Assembly (NCBI GenBank): GCA_035578155.1
Contig: JAPWDM010000001.1
Coordinates: 8,086,670 to 8,150,669, forward strand
Direction of reading: 5' to 3'
DNA length: 64,000 bases
Origin: Brachynemurus nebulosus
Taxonomy: Eukaryota; Arthropoda; Insecta; Neuroptera; Myrmeleontidae
Position numbers and translations under genes: made by a program
The notes under the pieces: model-generated
Databases searched by the model: none
What the model saw: only the letters and a program-made list of their open reading frames with translations
What the model was told of the DNA's origin: nothing
Part shown: in pieces, positions 1 to 10,120 of the stretch
Layout: each line of letters starts with the position of its first letter
Position numbering within the stretch: position 1 is the stretch's first letter

Positions 1-160
1 AGCTCCGTTACACGATTCTACTCTTAACCAATTTTACTTGAAATCATATAACTAATTCAGCAAGAAATCTTACTTCCGCTTTGTAAGGTATAAACAAATG
101 CAGATGCGCGACTTTATTCGTTTATGCAATATGTTCACAGGTCATATTATTAGATCGACA

Positions 161-231
161 ATCGCATTCGGATTCGCATTCGTGAACAACAAAAAAATTC
201 GCATTCGCATTCGTATCCGTATCCGTGAATA
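161..231. repeat. Degenerate CGCATT hexamer repeat
   Basis: Imperfect head-to-tail copies of a hexamer close to CGCATT, with variants GGATTC and CGTATC, interrupted by a short A-rich spacer near 186-197. It is richer in CpG than its surroundings. It may be the repetitive core of a transposable element like the one at 688-1140, but I found no inverted termini around it. An open frame crosses it only because a hexamer repeat keeps phase. Confidence 0.7.
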
Positions 232-687
232 TCGCGAAAATTTAACATCTGTTACATCTCTATACTGTGTACCTTTAGCAACTAATATGAAGAAGATACT
301 CCACTCGTATACATGTATGTAGTTGGAAGAATTGTTTGGAGGTACAAGTTACAATATTGATCTCCCACGGGACTATTATTTTACCAATGATGCAAACAAG
401 AGTGTGTGGCAAACAACACTTTCCTGGTTCCACTTGTGTATCTTATTTCTTTGCATATGCTCGTACACACAAAACGTACATGTCATGAGCGTAGAATGAA
501 TTGTAGTTTTACTAGCATTTTGTGTTGGTGGCATGTCGAATTTTCAAAATGTTCTGTTTTTCTAATATTTTATTTCGTAATGTTAGAATTACTCTACAAC
601 TTTTTAAAAAAGTTAAAATTGAAATGTCTCGAAAATTGGGTATTTGAACGTTAGGTAGTGAATTAAGTTATCCAAATATCTAGGCAT
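232..687. other. Unassigned AT-rich stretch
   Basis: No gene, repeat or RNA recognised. Short open frames here have no recognisable protein character. The last 8 bases (680-687) are the left target-site duplication of the next element. Confidence 0.5.
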
Positions 688-1140
688 TAGTGATGAGCAA
701 ATGCAAGACCAAGACTTGGCAGTCTTGGTCTTGGTCTTGGTCTTGCTCTTGCATTCAGAATCTTGGTCTTGGTCTTGCTAGAGCAGTTTGAGTCTTGGTC
801 TTGCTAGAGCAGTTTGAGTCTTGGTCTTGGTCTCGGTCTTGCAAAATGCAGTCTTGGTCTTGGTCTTGGTATTGCTAAAAAATCTTGCACTTTCTTGCAT
901 TTTCTTATTAGCGAATTTTTTCCTTCTAAAATCAGAATTTTCTCTTCTTACGGTATTAATTATACTTTCAAACTATTTAAACAGTTTTGCAAGAGTCTTG
1001 CTTCTTTCTTGCTTTTGTCTTGGTCTTGCTCACTTGAGTCTTGGTCTTGCTCTTGGTATACATAGTCTTGGTCTTGGTCTTGCAAAAAATGCAAGACCAA
1101 GACAAGACTGCAAGACCAAGACTAATCTTGCTCATCACTA
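688..1140. mobile_element. hAT-like non-autonomous element filled with CTTGGT repeats
   Basis: The element begins TAGTGATGAGCAA and ends TTGCTCATCACTA, a 13-bp terminal inverted repeat. It is flanked by an 8-bp duplication with one mismatch (CTAGGCAT at 680-687, CCAGGCAT at 1141-1148). An 8-bp TSD and YARNG-type ends are typical of hAT transposons. The interior is unusual: both halves consist largely of CTTGGT units and their complement AAGACC, continuous with the subterminal sequence, around a unique AT-rich centre near 880-1000. No transposase is present. Two overlapping open frames rich in Leu, Gly and Val are products of the hexamer repeat, not a gene. Confidence 0.85.
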
Positions 1141-1469
1141 CCAGGCATAAAGCATAGGTTCCTAATTTTTTTCGGTATACCGTCGGTTTTTCGAAAAAGA
1201 GTTACCATATTTTGTTTAAAGAAAAAAAGATATCGACTTCCGTTCTTGAAATAATGGAGCCCATTATGTAATCCATTATCGAGCCCAAATTTTTTCTTTT
1301 AGTGACGATAATTACAAAAATTCATTTGATGCTGTATTTAACCAAAAAATTTGGTAGTTTTTTGGTTACGATAACCAAAAAGTTTTTTTAGTGTAAAGTA
1401 AAACCTACTAGTCGTGTATCGGTGTTCCCAAAACTTTCTGAAGAAATGCATGATCATCGTCCACCAAGC
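1141..1469. other. Unassigned stretch
   Basis: AT-rich DNA with short self-similar pieces (ATGGAGCCCATTATG near 1254-1280; ACCAAAAA near 1340-1382). No gene or known element recognised beyond the right TSD of the previous element. Confidence 0.45.
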
Positions 1470-1630
1470 TCGACGAAAGGGTGGGGTAGCCAAGTTTGCA
1501 GCCCCGGAGCCTGGGCCTGAGGAAGGAGCCCCTAGCGGTCGGTAGAGGGTTCGGGCAAAAAGTTAAGAGTTTTTTTTTTTATTTATTCCAGGGGCCTGCC
1601 ATTTCTCTCCACGGCCCCATCGTTCACATT
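1470..1630 (+). repeat. Dispersed repeat family E, copy 1
   Basis: A GC-rich island (CAGCCCCGGAGCCTGGGCCT, then GCCCCTAGCGGTCG) followed by AAAAAGTTAAGAG, a T-run, and GGGGCCTGCCATTTCTCTCC. The same order of blocks recurs at 4005-4210 and, reverse-complemented, at 28185-28400. The copies are diverged, so this is an old family. Class unknown; the C/G-rich ends and the T-run resemble the hAT-like elements at 11111 and 50966, and it may be a distant relative. Confidence 0.6.
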
Positions 1631-1754
1631 GATTTTTGAATAGAATTTTTTATTTTTTTTAGCATACCATATTTTAGTTTGAATAAATAATAGTGAAGAG
1701 AAAAGTCGTCTTTTAATTAATTACCGTCTCTTTGCCCATTTTATTTCTAATACA

Positions 1755-2230
1755 GTTGATCCTTTTTTTGTACGGTGGATAGGGACCGCATAAAAAAAAT
1801 CGCACAAAAAAAATATATTCAAAAATATCATAAATAGCTATAAAAAGTATAGTTCGATCCAGATTGTACAAAAAACTTTTTTGAGCGGTTGGTCGGGACA
1901 GCATAAAAAAAGTTTCATCGGAAAAACATAACTAAAAACGCTCAAAACTTAGAAATTTCCTTAGAAGTTGCTTCTATAAACAAGGCAAAGCATTAATTTA
2001 CATGTAGAAACACTTTATTTCAATTTTATAATATTATGAAAATTTTGAAAAATGCATATCTGTAACAAAATTAAATGATGCAATAAATTATGTTCTTATG
2101 CAATGTATTGATTAAATGCTTAATTTTAAAGTTGAAAAGTATTTTTATCAAAGAAAGTTATTATAGTAATTGTTTAAGTTTCTTACTGTTTTGTGATTTT
2201 GATTCTAAGAAACTAAAAATAGAATAGAAA
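1755..2230 (+). repeat. Dispersed repeat family C (GCATAAAAAAA motif), copy 1
   Basis: Starts near GGATAGGGACCGCATAAA and runs through two further versions of the same motif (near 1880-1912) into AT-rich sequence. It aligns by eye over most of its length with 24050-24840 (same strand) and with 48545-49050 (opposite strand): shared landmarks are TTTCCTTAGAAGTTGCTTCT, a run near TTTATAATATTA, and TATGTTCTTATGCAATGTA. No protein remnant recognised. The repeated internal motif recalls the TA-flanked elements further right, but the exact end and TSD are not clear. Confidence 0.75.
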
Positions 2231-2421
2231 CTAAAATTCGTGACTCTGCCTCTTCTGGCTTAAAAATTTACCGACGCCTGGTCTAGCACATACAAAAAAC
2301 TGAAACGCACAATCTTGTTATCGATTCTTCTTGAACCCAATAAATGATTAAAATAAATTTACTGCAATCTTTCATTAAACTTGCAATTTCTTTAACTCTC
2401 ACGTATAAACTAGGTACATAT

Positions 2422-2751
2422 CAAGTCCTCAGCGTAAGTGTAGAAAATTGTAACTAGTGGTGAGCCCAGAGTGTGCCCGACACGGCTTAAGACATGTAGT
2501 CAGTCGGTGTCCGTCGCCGAACACACAGTGCATTGTAATACATTGTTAGACATTGTTACTTGAATTGGACAGGTTGGTCTGTCCCATAATAGGTGTTTTG
2601 TAGTAGTGTGTGTGAATACGCTCACTACTACAAAACACCAAACCAACACCATTGCAAACAGTGTGTACGTACACAACATAGTGGGGAGATTTTACGTCAC
2701 CCACTGGCGATAAGTGGAACAGTTTGATAGAGATTCTAGTTTGGTCCCTTG
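2422..2751 (+). mobile_element. Family A element with central hairpin, 8-bp TSD
   Basis: 330 bp from CAAGTCCTCAGCG to TTTGGTCCCTTG. The 8-bp sequence GTACATAT directly flanks both ends (2414-2421 and 2752-2759). The reverse complement of the same element lies at 15235-15563 with its own 8-bp TSD, which confirms the boundaries. A perfect 17-bp hairpin (GGTGTTTTGTAGTAGTG at 2592-2608 paired with 2623-2639) sits near the centre. There is no coding capacity. The 8-bp TSD and CAAG...CTTG ends suggest a hAT-type non-autonomous element; the hairpin is a family-specific feature. Confidence 0.85.
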
Positions 2752-2759
2752 GTACATAT

Positions 2760-4004
2760 TTTGTTTTGTATCATCTTAATATGTTCAATGAACCAAAATA
2801 ATTGAATATTTATCGGCAAGTGTATTAAAAAAAGCAATATCATAGTTCATGCAGCGAAATCTGTTGAAAATAGCAACAACTCGTTAAAAATGCTGTGCTT
2901 GAAACGTCATTTGTATAATTTACTGTACCTAATAATTTAAAAAAAATAAACATATGTACAAATAAGCTTGAATGAGAACTTTTAATTTTCACGGTTGTCG
3001 GGGGCCGAAAACAGTTGATCTTTCCCAACGCCTTTGTGTCCTACGTGCATGAATAATGTATACTTTGACGCTTGTATAACGTATTTTACTATTTCATATT
3101 GTATGTACGTATTTGCTAGCAAAAACTTCTTATGGTATTATGTATACAGAATATTTAGAAAATGACAAAATTAGAGAAAATAAGCCATTCACTTCTAAGT
3201 ATTTACGTATACTTCGACGTTACTTGTAATATTTCTCGTCTTTTATATATACTATTTAGCAATTACATGTCATTCTTTCAGAAAGTGAGATTAAATTAAT
3301 TCCATGATAATAAGAAGAAATAATATTCTATTTTAATTATGTAAAACAACAACAAAAGTGGATTAATCATTATTTGCATATTTCAATTTTTATTAATAAA
3401 TAATTTTTGACAAAATTATTTAATAACAAAGTAATAATAATAAAATATTTTATATAAAATTTTCATAGTATGATGATGGTCGAAAAGGCTGAAAACGCGT
3501 TAAATAAAAAGAATAGTATTTTCGCGAAATTGATAAAGTAATTAAAACTTTAAATATTTTCAATATAGTCGAAAAGCTTTACAGACAAACTTTCAAAAAT
3601 TTATTACATTTAGAAGGTCATAAACTTTTAATGATTGATCTACGGCGTACATTTTACGTCAGCGTTTCCCAAAATGTGTTCCGCGGTACACTAATGTTCC
3701 ATAAACGGTGTTCCGCAAAGGAATTATGAACTTGAGAATAATAACGTATGCTTCTGTGTGTTTAGCATAATTTAAAACTAGATTAAAACATGGCTTTTTT
3801 AGGGACTTAAGACTCTCAGGTGTCGGAAACATTAAGAATTATTACAATAGATTCAAATATTCAACCTATCACTTATATATATTTATTATTTTTATCTTAA
3901 GAAGAGGACATTGTTTTTTGGAGAAATTCTGCACTGACCGGAAAAGTGAAGTTATAAGTATTTATTTACTTTTATTTTACTTATTTATCATATTACACGT
4001 ACTC
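2760..4004. other. Unassigned AT-rich stretch
   Basis: No gene recognised. A 62-codon frame on the minus strand near 2840-3028 has no family character. CAGCGTTTCCCAAAATGTG at 3660-3678 looks like one end of a hAT-type element, but no matching right end was found. Confidence 0.45.
3660..3725 (+). repeat. Possible solitary hAT-type terminus
   Basis: CAGCGTTTCCCAAAATGTG followed by GTTCCGCGGTACACTAATG and a second GTGTTCCGC. CAG-initial termini with repeated internal blocks are common in hAT elements. No inverted partner or TSD was found, so this is a weak assignment. Confidence 0.3.
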
Positions 4005-4210
4005 ATCCAGATCCGACGAGAGGGGGGGGGGTGAGCCAGGCCTGCAGCCCTGGGGTCCGGGTTTCAAAAAAGGATCTGGGACCATTCATCAAGGGTCCGC
4101 GCAAATAGAAAAAAGAGTTTTTTTTTGTTCATTATTTGTATTTTTGGGGAAAAATTTTTTAAAAGTTTTGTTTATCACCAGGATCTGTCATTTCTGTCCA
4201 CGTCTTTGTA
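4005..4210 (+). repeat. Dispersed repeat family E, copy 2
   Basis: GC-rich head with a run of nine G residues, CTGCAGCCCTGGGGTCCGGG, then a long T-run and GGATCTGTCATTTCTGTCCA. It matches copy 1 (1470-1630) block by block, most clearly in AGAGTTTTTTTTT and the TGTCATTTCT tail. Diverged and non-coding. Confidence 0.55.
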
Positions 4211-5501
4211 CCTATGTAATTTTAATTTGCTGTGTAGCTGCGTCTTAATTGTTTAAATATGTATAAATCACACCCGCTTCAAAGACAAGTTTTCACAAGT
4301 AACGAATCAAAACCTGTTAAAACGGATGTTGGATATAAAATTCAAATATTATATTGTAATAAGAGAAATCACAAACGTTGCAACTAAAAAGAAGTGTTTA
4401 TGATTACTGTCTTATACTTGACGATTCTTTAGTTAATATTAAAATACAAAATTAATCGATTTATACACAACAGTCACTGCTTTTACACCTTTTACTGTAC
4501 TTCATACAAAATCAAATATTAAACATAATGATCAAAAAGAAAAATCGCCGAGATTAGCTGAGGTAGAAATGTAGAAATGAAAATGAAAAATAGAATTTTA
4601 TCGTGTCACATTAAATTTTCGTGAGTGAAATATAATTTAATCAAAAAAGGAAAAAGTTTACGGGAAAATTGTGGACTAGTAGAAAATGTTATATATAAGT
4701 ACATACATATATGTGGTTAATAGGAAATATCTTTATATAGAACAACACACTTTAAAGGTAACACAGCCGGAGTGAGGCCAAGTATATTTTGCTCACTGTA
4801 ATATACCCATTTATTTTATTTTTTTGAAGTTCCATTATTATTTTTGTTTTCCATTACATTTTGTTTCTGTCAATGAAACTTCACTTACTGTCATATTTCT
4901 TGTTTCGTCATCATTCATCATTTTTCCGTAAGTAGTTTTTCTTTTTATAATACTTCACTCACTTTTTTGTTTTTGTCAAACAGAAGTGAATTCCTTTGTT
5001 GGGATAAGTAAAATGTTTTTTTAAAATACTCCCTTATTCACTTATAACTGCTTACTTTAGACACTTTAAGACATATATTAGGTACATATAAAGAAATCAG
5101 TCGAAGATTTTCTTTAAAATAAAAAATACACCTATATTTAGGCATTTACGTGTTAGGGGTACAGTATGCGCCATCAGGGTTTGCAAAATTTATACTGGAT
5201 TGAATATTTTTGTGATCTTTACTTTAGCAATAATGACAGGGATCGGTTGCACACCCAAACGGTATTTATTGTAAGATATGACACCTGTACACCCACACGA
5301 TACGATCATTTAAAAAGAAGAGAAATTTTTCGAGTTAGTATTAATCATGAGTTCTTCGATTTTATCTAAATATACTTGCGTATAACTAACAAAAAGAAAA
5401 AAGATAAAAAATCGGGTACATATTTGTATAATTTAAATAATGCTTAATAACATACATAGTTCCACAATACAGCAGGAAATTATCTCAAAATAAAGCTAAA
5501 A
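4211..5501. other. Unassigned AT-rich stretch
   Basis: No gene recognised. A 67-codon frame at 5166-5369 has no recognisable family and no support beyond length. Confidence 0.45.
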
Positions 5502-5576
5502 TAAAACATGGGATCGTTGCTTTGTCACTTTTCACAGCAAAATCATCAAAGTGACAAAGCAACGATCCATGTTTTA
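5502..5576. repeat. Short near-perfect hairpin (about 29-bp stem, 16-nt loop)
   Basis: The left arm TAAAACATGGGATCGTTGC...CACTTT (5502-5531) pairs with 5548-5576. The only interruption is one extra G in the left arm; the loop is 5532-5547. The stem is much less AT-rich than its surroundings. It could be a very small foldback element with TA flanks, or a transcribed hairpin of the size of a microRNA precursor. Sequence alone does not decide. Confidence 0.7.
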
Positions 5577-5769
5577 ATATGGATTTTCACAAAGTAAACC
5601 TGTCTAGTATTAATTATTTGAAAAGCTAAAATAGTTTTATCAGAAAACCCCTCAACGTTTTAAACTGTTGTTAGAACTATTATCATTCATTTTTGAAAAA
5701 AAGAAAATTCTAGAAATCTCAACTAGCGATTTCCCTTAAAAAGATGCTTAGCAATTGAAAAAGTGACCA

Positions 5770-6160
5770 GGAGTGTTATAGTGGCTAATTTTTTTTTAAT
5801 CGATGCAGAACTTAAAATTAAAACAAAAATCTAATACTATTTTTTGATTAAACACTAGCGTCAATGTTGAAAATTGGTTAATATAAATAAATGATAAGTA
5901 TTCTTATCAATATTTAATTTGAGTCTACGTATTCATTCTAAAACATTATATTGCCAACAGTTATTCCTCTTTTTAAATAAATATGTTAAATAAAATCTTT
6001 CTGTACCAACGCTATTTACAGAATTTTACTAATACAAAATTTATGCATACAACTTAACTGTTATTTTCACTAATCCAACATTTCATAGTGACACCGGCAT
6101 TTGATAAAAAAATAGTATCGAAATTTTTTATTTCTTTTTATTTTTTAATCAATCGAAAGA
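5770..6160. repeat. Dispersed repeat family F, copy 1 (uninterrupted)
   Basis: Matches 8883-10120 after removal of that copy's insertion. Shared landmarks are AAAAAGATGCTTAGCAATTG just outside the left end, TTTTTTTTTAATCGATGCAG, GTCTACGTATTCATTCTAAA, and CATTTCATAGTGACACCGGC near the right end. The two ends are roughly inverted (TTTTTTAATCGATTCA against its complement), suggesting a DNA element with long degenerate inverted repeats. This copy acts as a natural empty site for the insertion in copy 2. Confidence 0.7.
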
Positions 6161-6363
6161 AATATCAGCCATTTCTTTTACTTTCAAATATCACGATAAC
6201 AGATACGCACGCTGTATACCATACATACGTAATATGCACTACAACACTTTACTTCTTTCCGTGACTATTTCTTCCAAATTCTGATGGTGTAAACTGTACA
6301 TACATATATTTTTCGTAGGAGTATATTTATGAAAAATGATTCAGAATGTTCTAAAACATCGTG

Positions 6364-6364
<1 letters not shown>

Positions 6365-6421
<57 letters not shown>
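6365..6421. repeat. (TA)n microsatellite
   Basis: Uninterrupted TA dinucleotides over about 57 bases, one of seven long TA tracts in the window. The Ile/Tyr-rich open frame across it is an artefact of the dinucleotide repeat. Confidence 0.97.
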
Positions 6422-6426
<5 letters not shown>

Positions 6427-7610
6427 AATATTTGATTTCTTGATGTTATCAATCCATTTTTGTTGCACAAACGCAAGTTTCAAAGATATCCCTGGAGATA
6501 GTCTGGTTTGTCTAAATTTGTATACAGTTTGTATGCGCTTACTGTACAAAAAAAATTTGCTCATTCCAGACAATATGGTAGTAGTTTTCTCTGGAAGATT
6601 TTATGGAATGGCTAGCGACGATCGGTAAGTAATGTTTTTATTAATTGGAACCCAAGGGAAAAAAACATACATTTTTATCTCCATTTGGATTGAGTATCAA
6701 AAAAAACCAATTATATCCATTGAATTATTAATTAGCGTTGTTTACTGTAAGCACTGCTACTTTTATTTTTAAACATTCTTTATTTCCAAGAATGTAGTAT
6801 ATGAAAAAGATTTTTCTGTAAATGCTATTTTATTTAAAAATAAAAATAAAAAAGCAAATTCCATCATTCTTCAGTGCAGCTGTTCTAGTATATGATTATA
6901 TACGGATTTAAAATTTAAATCACCAACGGGAATTGTGTTAAATCACTGTTCCAGAATGGCATATAGTTGTTTGTAGTGTTTACGTCAATGCACAAGGGCT
7001 TTCATTCTTTATACGTAGATATATTTAAATCTAAATCTTATAAACAAATTGTGTATAAAAAATGGAAATTTGTGGTTACTTTTCAAATCTAAATTTTTAT
7101 TGTTAAAGAATAAGTTTTTTTTTATTCTGTCGTTTATATATATTTTCGTTTCGTTTACGACCGTTTCTATATTTTTAAAGTATTAAAAAAATCGGAATTT
7201 TTATCTTGAATAATGATATTACCCAATTCTCTGAATAATTGTTCATTCAAACTCATTAATCGTTAAATTCTTTATTATTATTATTGAAACCATTAATGAA
7301 TGATCCAAGAAGTTTGTTTGGAAAAAGAATTAATCGAATTTAGCTTTAACGAAGAAAAATAACGAAAGGGTTATGATTTTATTATCTACTTTATTTAATA
7401 TGAATGATATTTTTTTACTATTGGAATTATGCTCGAAGTAACTCTTTCTTCAAAATGATCTCTTTCTTTTTACCCCTTTACGGTTCGTTTAGAGAACATA
7501 GTACTGATATTGTAAGGAGTACAGGTATACACTTTTCTCCAATTTGAACACAAAGCTTAATTTTGGCTTAAATCAGATATATCTAATTATTCGAAGTTTT
7601 ATTTTACTTG
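6422..7610. other. Unassigned AT-rich stretch with one weak exon-like segment
   Basis: No gene recognised with confidence. At 6570-6624 an open segment is bounded by TTCCAG and by the strong donor-like GTAAGT, and reads in frame as NMVVVFSGRFYGMASDDR. No polypyrimidine tract precedes it and I recognise no family, so it stays a weak candidate. The final 13 bases (7611-7623) are the left TSD of the next SINE. Confidence 0.35.
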
Positions 7611-7623
7611 TAGCTTTTACTAG

Positions 7624-8869
7624 ATCAGCAGAGTGGCCAAGCGTGCTTAGGCACTGGCAACTGCGATTGGTAGGTCGAGGGTTTGAATCCCACGGTCGGC
7701 TATGCTCGTGAAGGTTTTCTGCAATTTCTCTTCACAATTCCAGACGAATTTCGGCATAGTTCCTTAACCTTAGAATCATACGTAGGTACTCGTCAAAACG
7801 ACGAACGAACTTCTCTACCTGCTCCAATACTGTGACTTGTCGGTACCTGCTCGCTGTGAAACTTCTGTTATCTAATTTATTTGTTATTATAACACATAAG
7901 ACATATAAAATTTGTTTATAGCTATTGTCGTTTTTTTTATACTGAAATAGTGTGCCCCAAAAGGACGACGGTGTATGATTAACCTATATTTTTTTTGAAG
8001 ATTTTGTACTCCACATATAAAAGTTTTCCTAATTTTTCTAAAATTTGAAAATCCATATTAAAGATATGGATGTTATAATTAATTTATTCAACGATTATGA
8101 TAATGTGAAAGATGATTACAGCTGTTTGACTTATAGAGACGATGAAGTTTGAATATATTGAATCGAAAACTAAAGAATGCGTTTCGAATGACTTAATAAA
8201 AGATTAACAATTTATTTTGTGGAAAATATTTTAATTTTTATTATTTTTTGAGATCTTATTCGAAAAATTACTAACAAATTTTAGAAAATTTACAAATGTG
8301 CCTAATGGGGAAATAACTACATATCTATAGGAATATTTATGACTGAGAAATTTCACATTCTGTAAAGTCACATGTGTCCACTGATTCATAATAGTTCATA
8401 AATTAATTATTACAATTGATGTCTTTATATATTTTTTAATTTTTATAATGAAAATATGCTTTGATAAAAAGATTAAAAAAATTAATAAATATTTACATTA
8501 AGAAATTTTTCCAAATCCCATTTTTTTAAATATTTTGTTCGCTTTTGTAGTATTGTTATGTAAAAAAATGTTTTTTGCAATTAAACTCTAAAACTCCCCG
8601 TAAAAAGTCCATTCGTCGAAACGACGCCGATGTATGATTAACTTGGCTCGTAGACCAACGTATGATTCTAGGGTTAAGAAGACGACTGCAGACGCATACC
8701 TACCAAATCCTAGCTCTCACATCATTTTCCTTGTCCTCTATCCATATCATAATAAAATAAATAATTGTAATATGTAACTGTGAGAAAAATTTGAAAAGTA
8801 ATAATGTCGGTAGCATCTGTTATAGACTGTTGCCTGAAAAACGGACGTAAAACCACATTATCATTATTC
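7624..8869 (+). mobile_element. tRNA-derived SINE (Ser/Leu-like head), split by a piggyBac-like insertion
   Basis: The head at 7624-7705 has a pol III box A (GTGGCCAAGCGTGCTTAGGC) and box B (GGGTTTGAATCCC) in the layout of a Ser/Leu-type tRNA. The 13-bp sequence TAGCTTTTACTAG occurs directly before the head (7611-7623) and again at 8870-8882, a TSD typical of target-primed retroposition. The unit of about 336 bp is interrupted at a TTAA by the element 7768-8673; its second half is 8678-8869. It sits in repeat family F. Box B is intact, but the head is not a functional tRNA. Confidence 0.85.
7768..8673. mobile_element. piggyBac-like non-autonomous element at a TTAA site
   Basis: TTAA at 7764-7767 and 8674-8677 brackets ends CCTTAGAATCATACG and, read inward from the right, CCCTAGAATCATACG. 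TTAA target duplication with CCC/CCT-initial ends is characteristic of piggyBac; the ends resemble the CCCTAGAAAGATA of the classic element. A subterminal motif TGTATGATTAAC recurs at 7972-7983 and 8631-8642. A frame of about 29 codons from 8067 ends early and might be a transposase remnant, but it is too short to identify. The element lies inside a SINE and is therefore younger than it. Confidence 0.8.
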
Positions 8870-9081
8870 TAGCTTTTACTAGGGTAGCGATTTAGTCCTG
8901 AAAAGATGCTTAGAAATTGAAGAGGTGACCACGGGCGTTCCAGTGGTTGGTTCTTTTTTAATCGATTCAGAATTTAAAATAGAATAAAAAGTACAAATAG
9001 CATTTTTGTTTTTTATTAAACACCGGAATCAATATTAAAAATTGATTAGGTAGCACAAATAATTTGGCAAATATTTTTATA

Positions 9082-9824
9082 GGGAGAGTTTTGGTGATTT
9101 TGGTTTATTAAAATAGGGAATTTTGGAATAAATGATCACCGTATTCTCTTGAAAATTTTTTTTTATTTGGCTACGTACGTTTCGTGTGAAAAACTCTTCT
9201 TCAGGCCATATTCTTAAAAATATTAAAAATATTAAAATTTAATAACAAGAACATACATTTTTCGAACAACAATAAATTACTTACAATTTTTAAAAAAAGT
9301 AGTAAAATGAATCGAATCACAATAAGTTATTAAAATATACAATTAAATTAAACATTTATAAAACTTATTAACACTTAATTTTTTTAGTCAATTTGTTAAA
9401 ATTAAAATTAAAAACAGACAATATTTTAAAGTAACAAAATAAAATGAAAAGTAACAAAATATTAAAAAGTATTTCATTTTATTTTGTTACTTTAAAATAT
9501 TGTCTGTTTTTAATTTTAATTTTAACAAATTGACTAAAAAAATTAAGTGTTAAGTTTTATAAATGATTATTTAATTTTATATTTTAATAACTTATTGTGA
9601 TCCGATTCATTTTATTACTTTTTTTAAAAATTGTGAGTAATTTATTGTTGTTCGAAAAATGTATGCTCCTGTTATTAAATTTTAATATATTTAATATTTT
9701 TAAGAATATGGCCTGAAGAAGAGTTTTTCACTCAAAACGTACGTAGTCAAATAAAAAAATTTTTTCAATAGAATACGGTGATCATTTATTCCAAAATAAA
9801 ATTCCCTATTTTAATTTTACAAAG
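9082..9824. mobile_element. 743-bp foldback element (arms about 340 bp)
   Basis: The arms run from about 9112 to 9449 and from 9472 to about 9810 and are nearly perfect reverse complements, with a loop of about 22 bp. The direct repeat ATTTTTATA flanks the unit at 9073-9081 and 9825-9833. Comparison with the uninterrupted copy at 5770-6160 shows that this segment is an insertion. The outer tips are less symmetrical than the arms, so the exact end may shift by some bases. No coding capacity; class unknown. As single-stranded DNA or RNA it would form a very long hairpin. Confidence 0.85.
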
Positions 9825-9889
9825 ATTTTTATAAATAATATTTGATTTACGTCTACGTATTCATTCTAAAATATTATATTATCAATAGT

Positions 9890-9909
9890 TTCTCTCTCTC
9901 TCTCTCTCT
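9890..9909. repeat. (TC)n microsatellite
   Basis: Ten TC units inside repeat family F, absent from the other copy. Confidence 0.95.
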
Positions 9910-10120
9910 AAAGTATTAAATTCATTTTTTGCCGTACCAATAGTGTTTACTGCTTATTACTAATACAAAATTTATACACCATATTCATAACTTACCTATT
10001 ATTTTCACCAATCTAACATTTCATAGTGACGCCGGCATTTGGTAATAAAAAGTAGTACTGGAATTTTTTATTCCTTGTTAAATTTTGAATCGATTAAAAA
10101 AAACTAGTCACCAGTATACA

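Larger units (their letters stand above)
8883..10120. repeat. Dispersed repeat family F, copy 2, carrying a foldback insertion
   Basis: Second copy of the family seen at 5770-6160: GAAAAGATGCTTAGAAATTG, TTTTTTAATCGATTCAG, GTCTACGTATTCATTCTAAA, and CATTTCATAGTGACGCCGGC. The copy is split by a 743-bp palindromic element (9082-9824) and hosts the SINE immediately to its left. A (TC)n tract at 9890-9909 replaces the equivalent stretch of copy 1. Confidence 0.7.

Noticed and set aside
814..1150. Two overlapping Leu/Gly/Val-rich frames
   Set aside because: Produced by the CTTGGT hexamer array of the hAT-like element.
8067..8150. Short acidic open frame inside the piggyBac-like element as transposase remnant
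   Set aside because: Fewer than 30 codons before a stop and no diagnostic motif.
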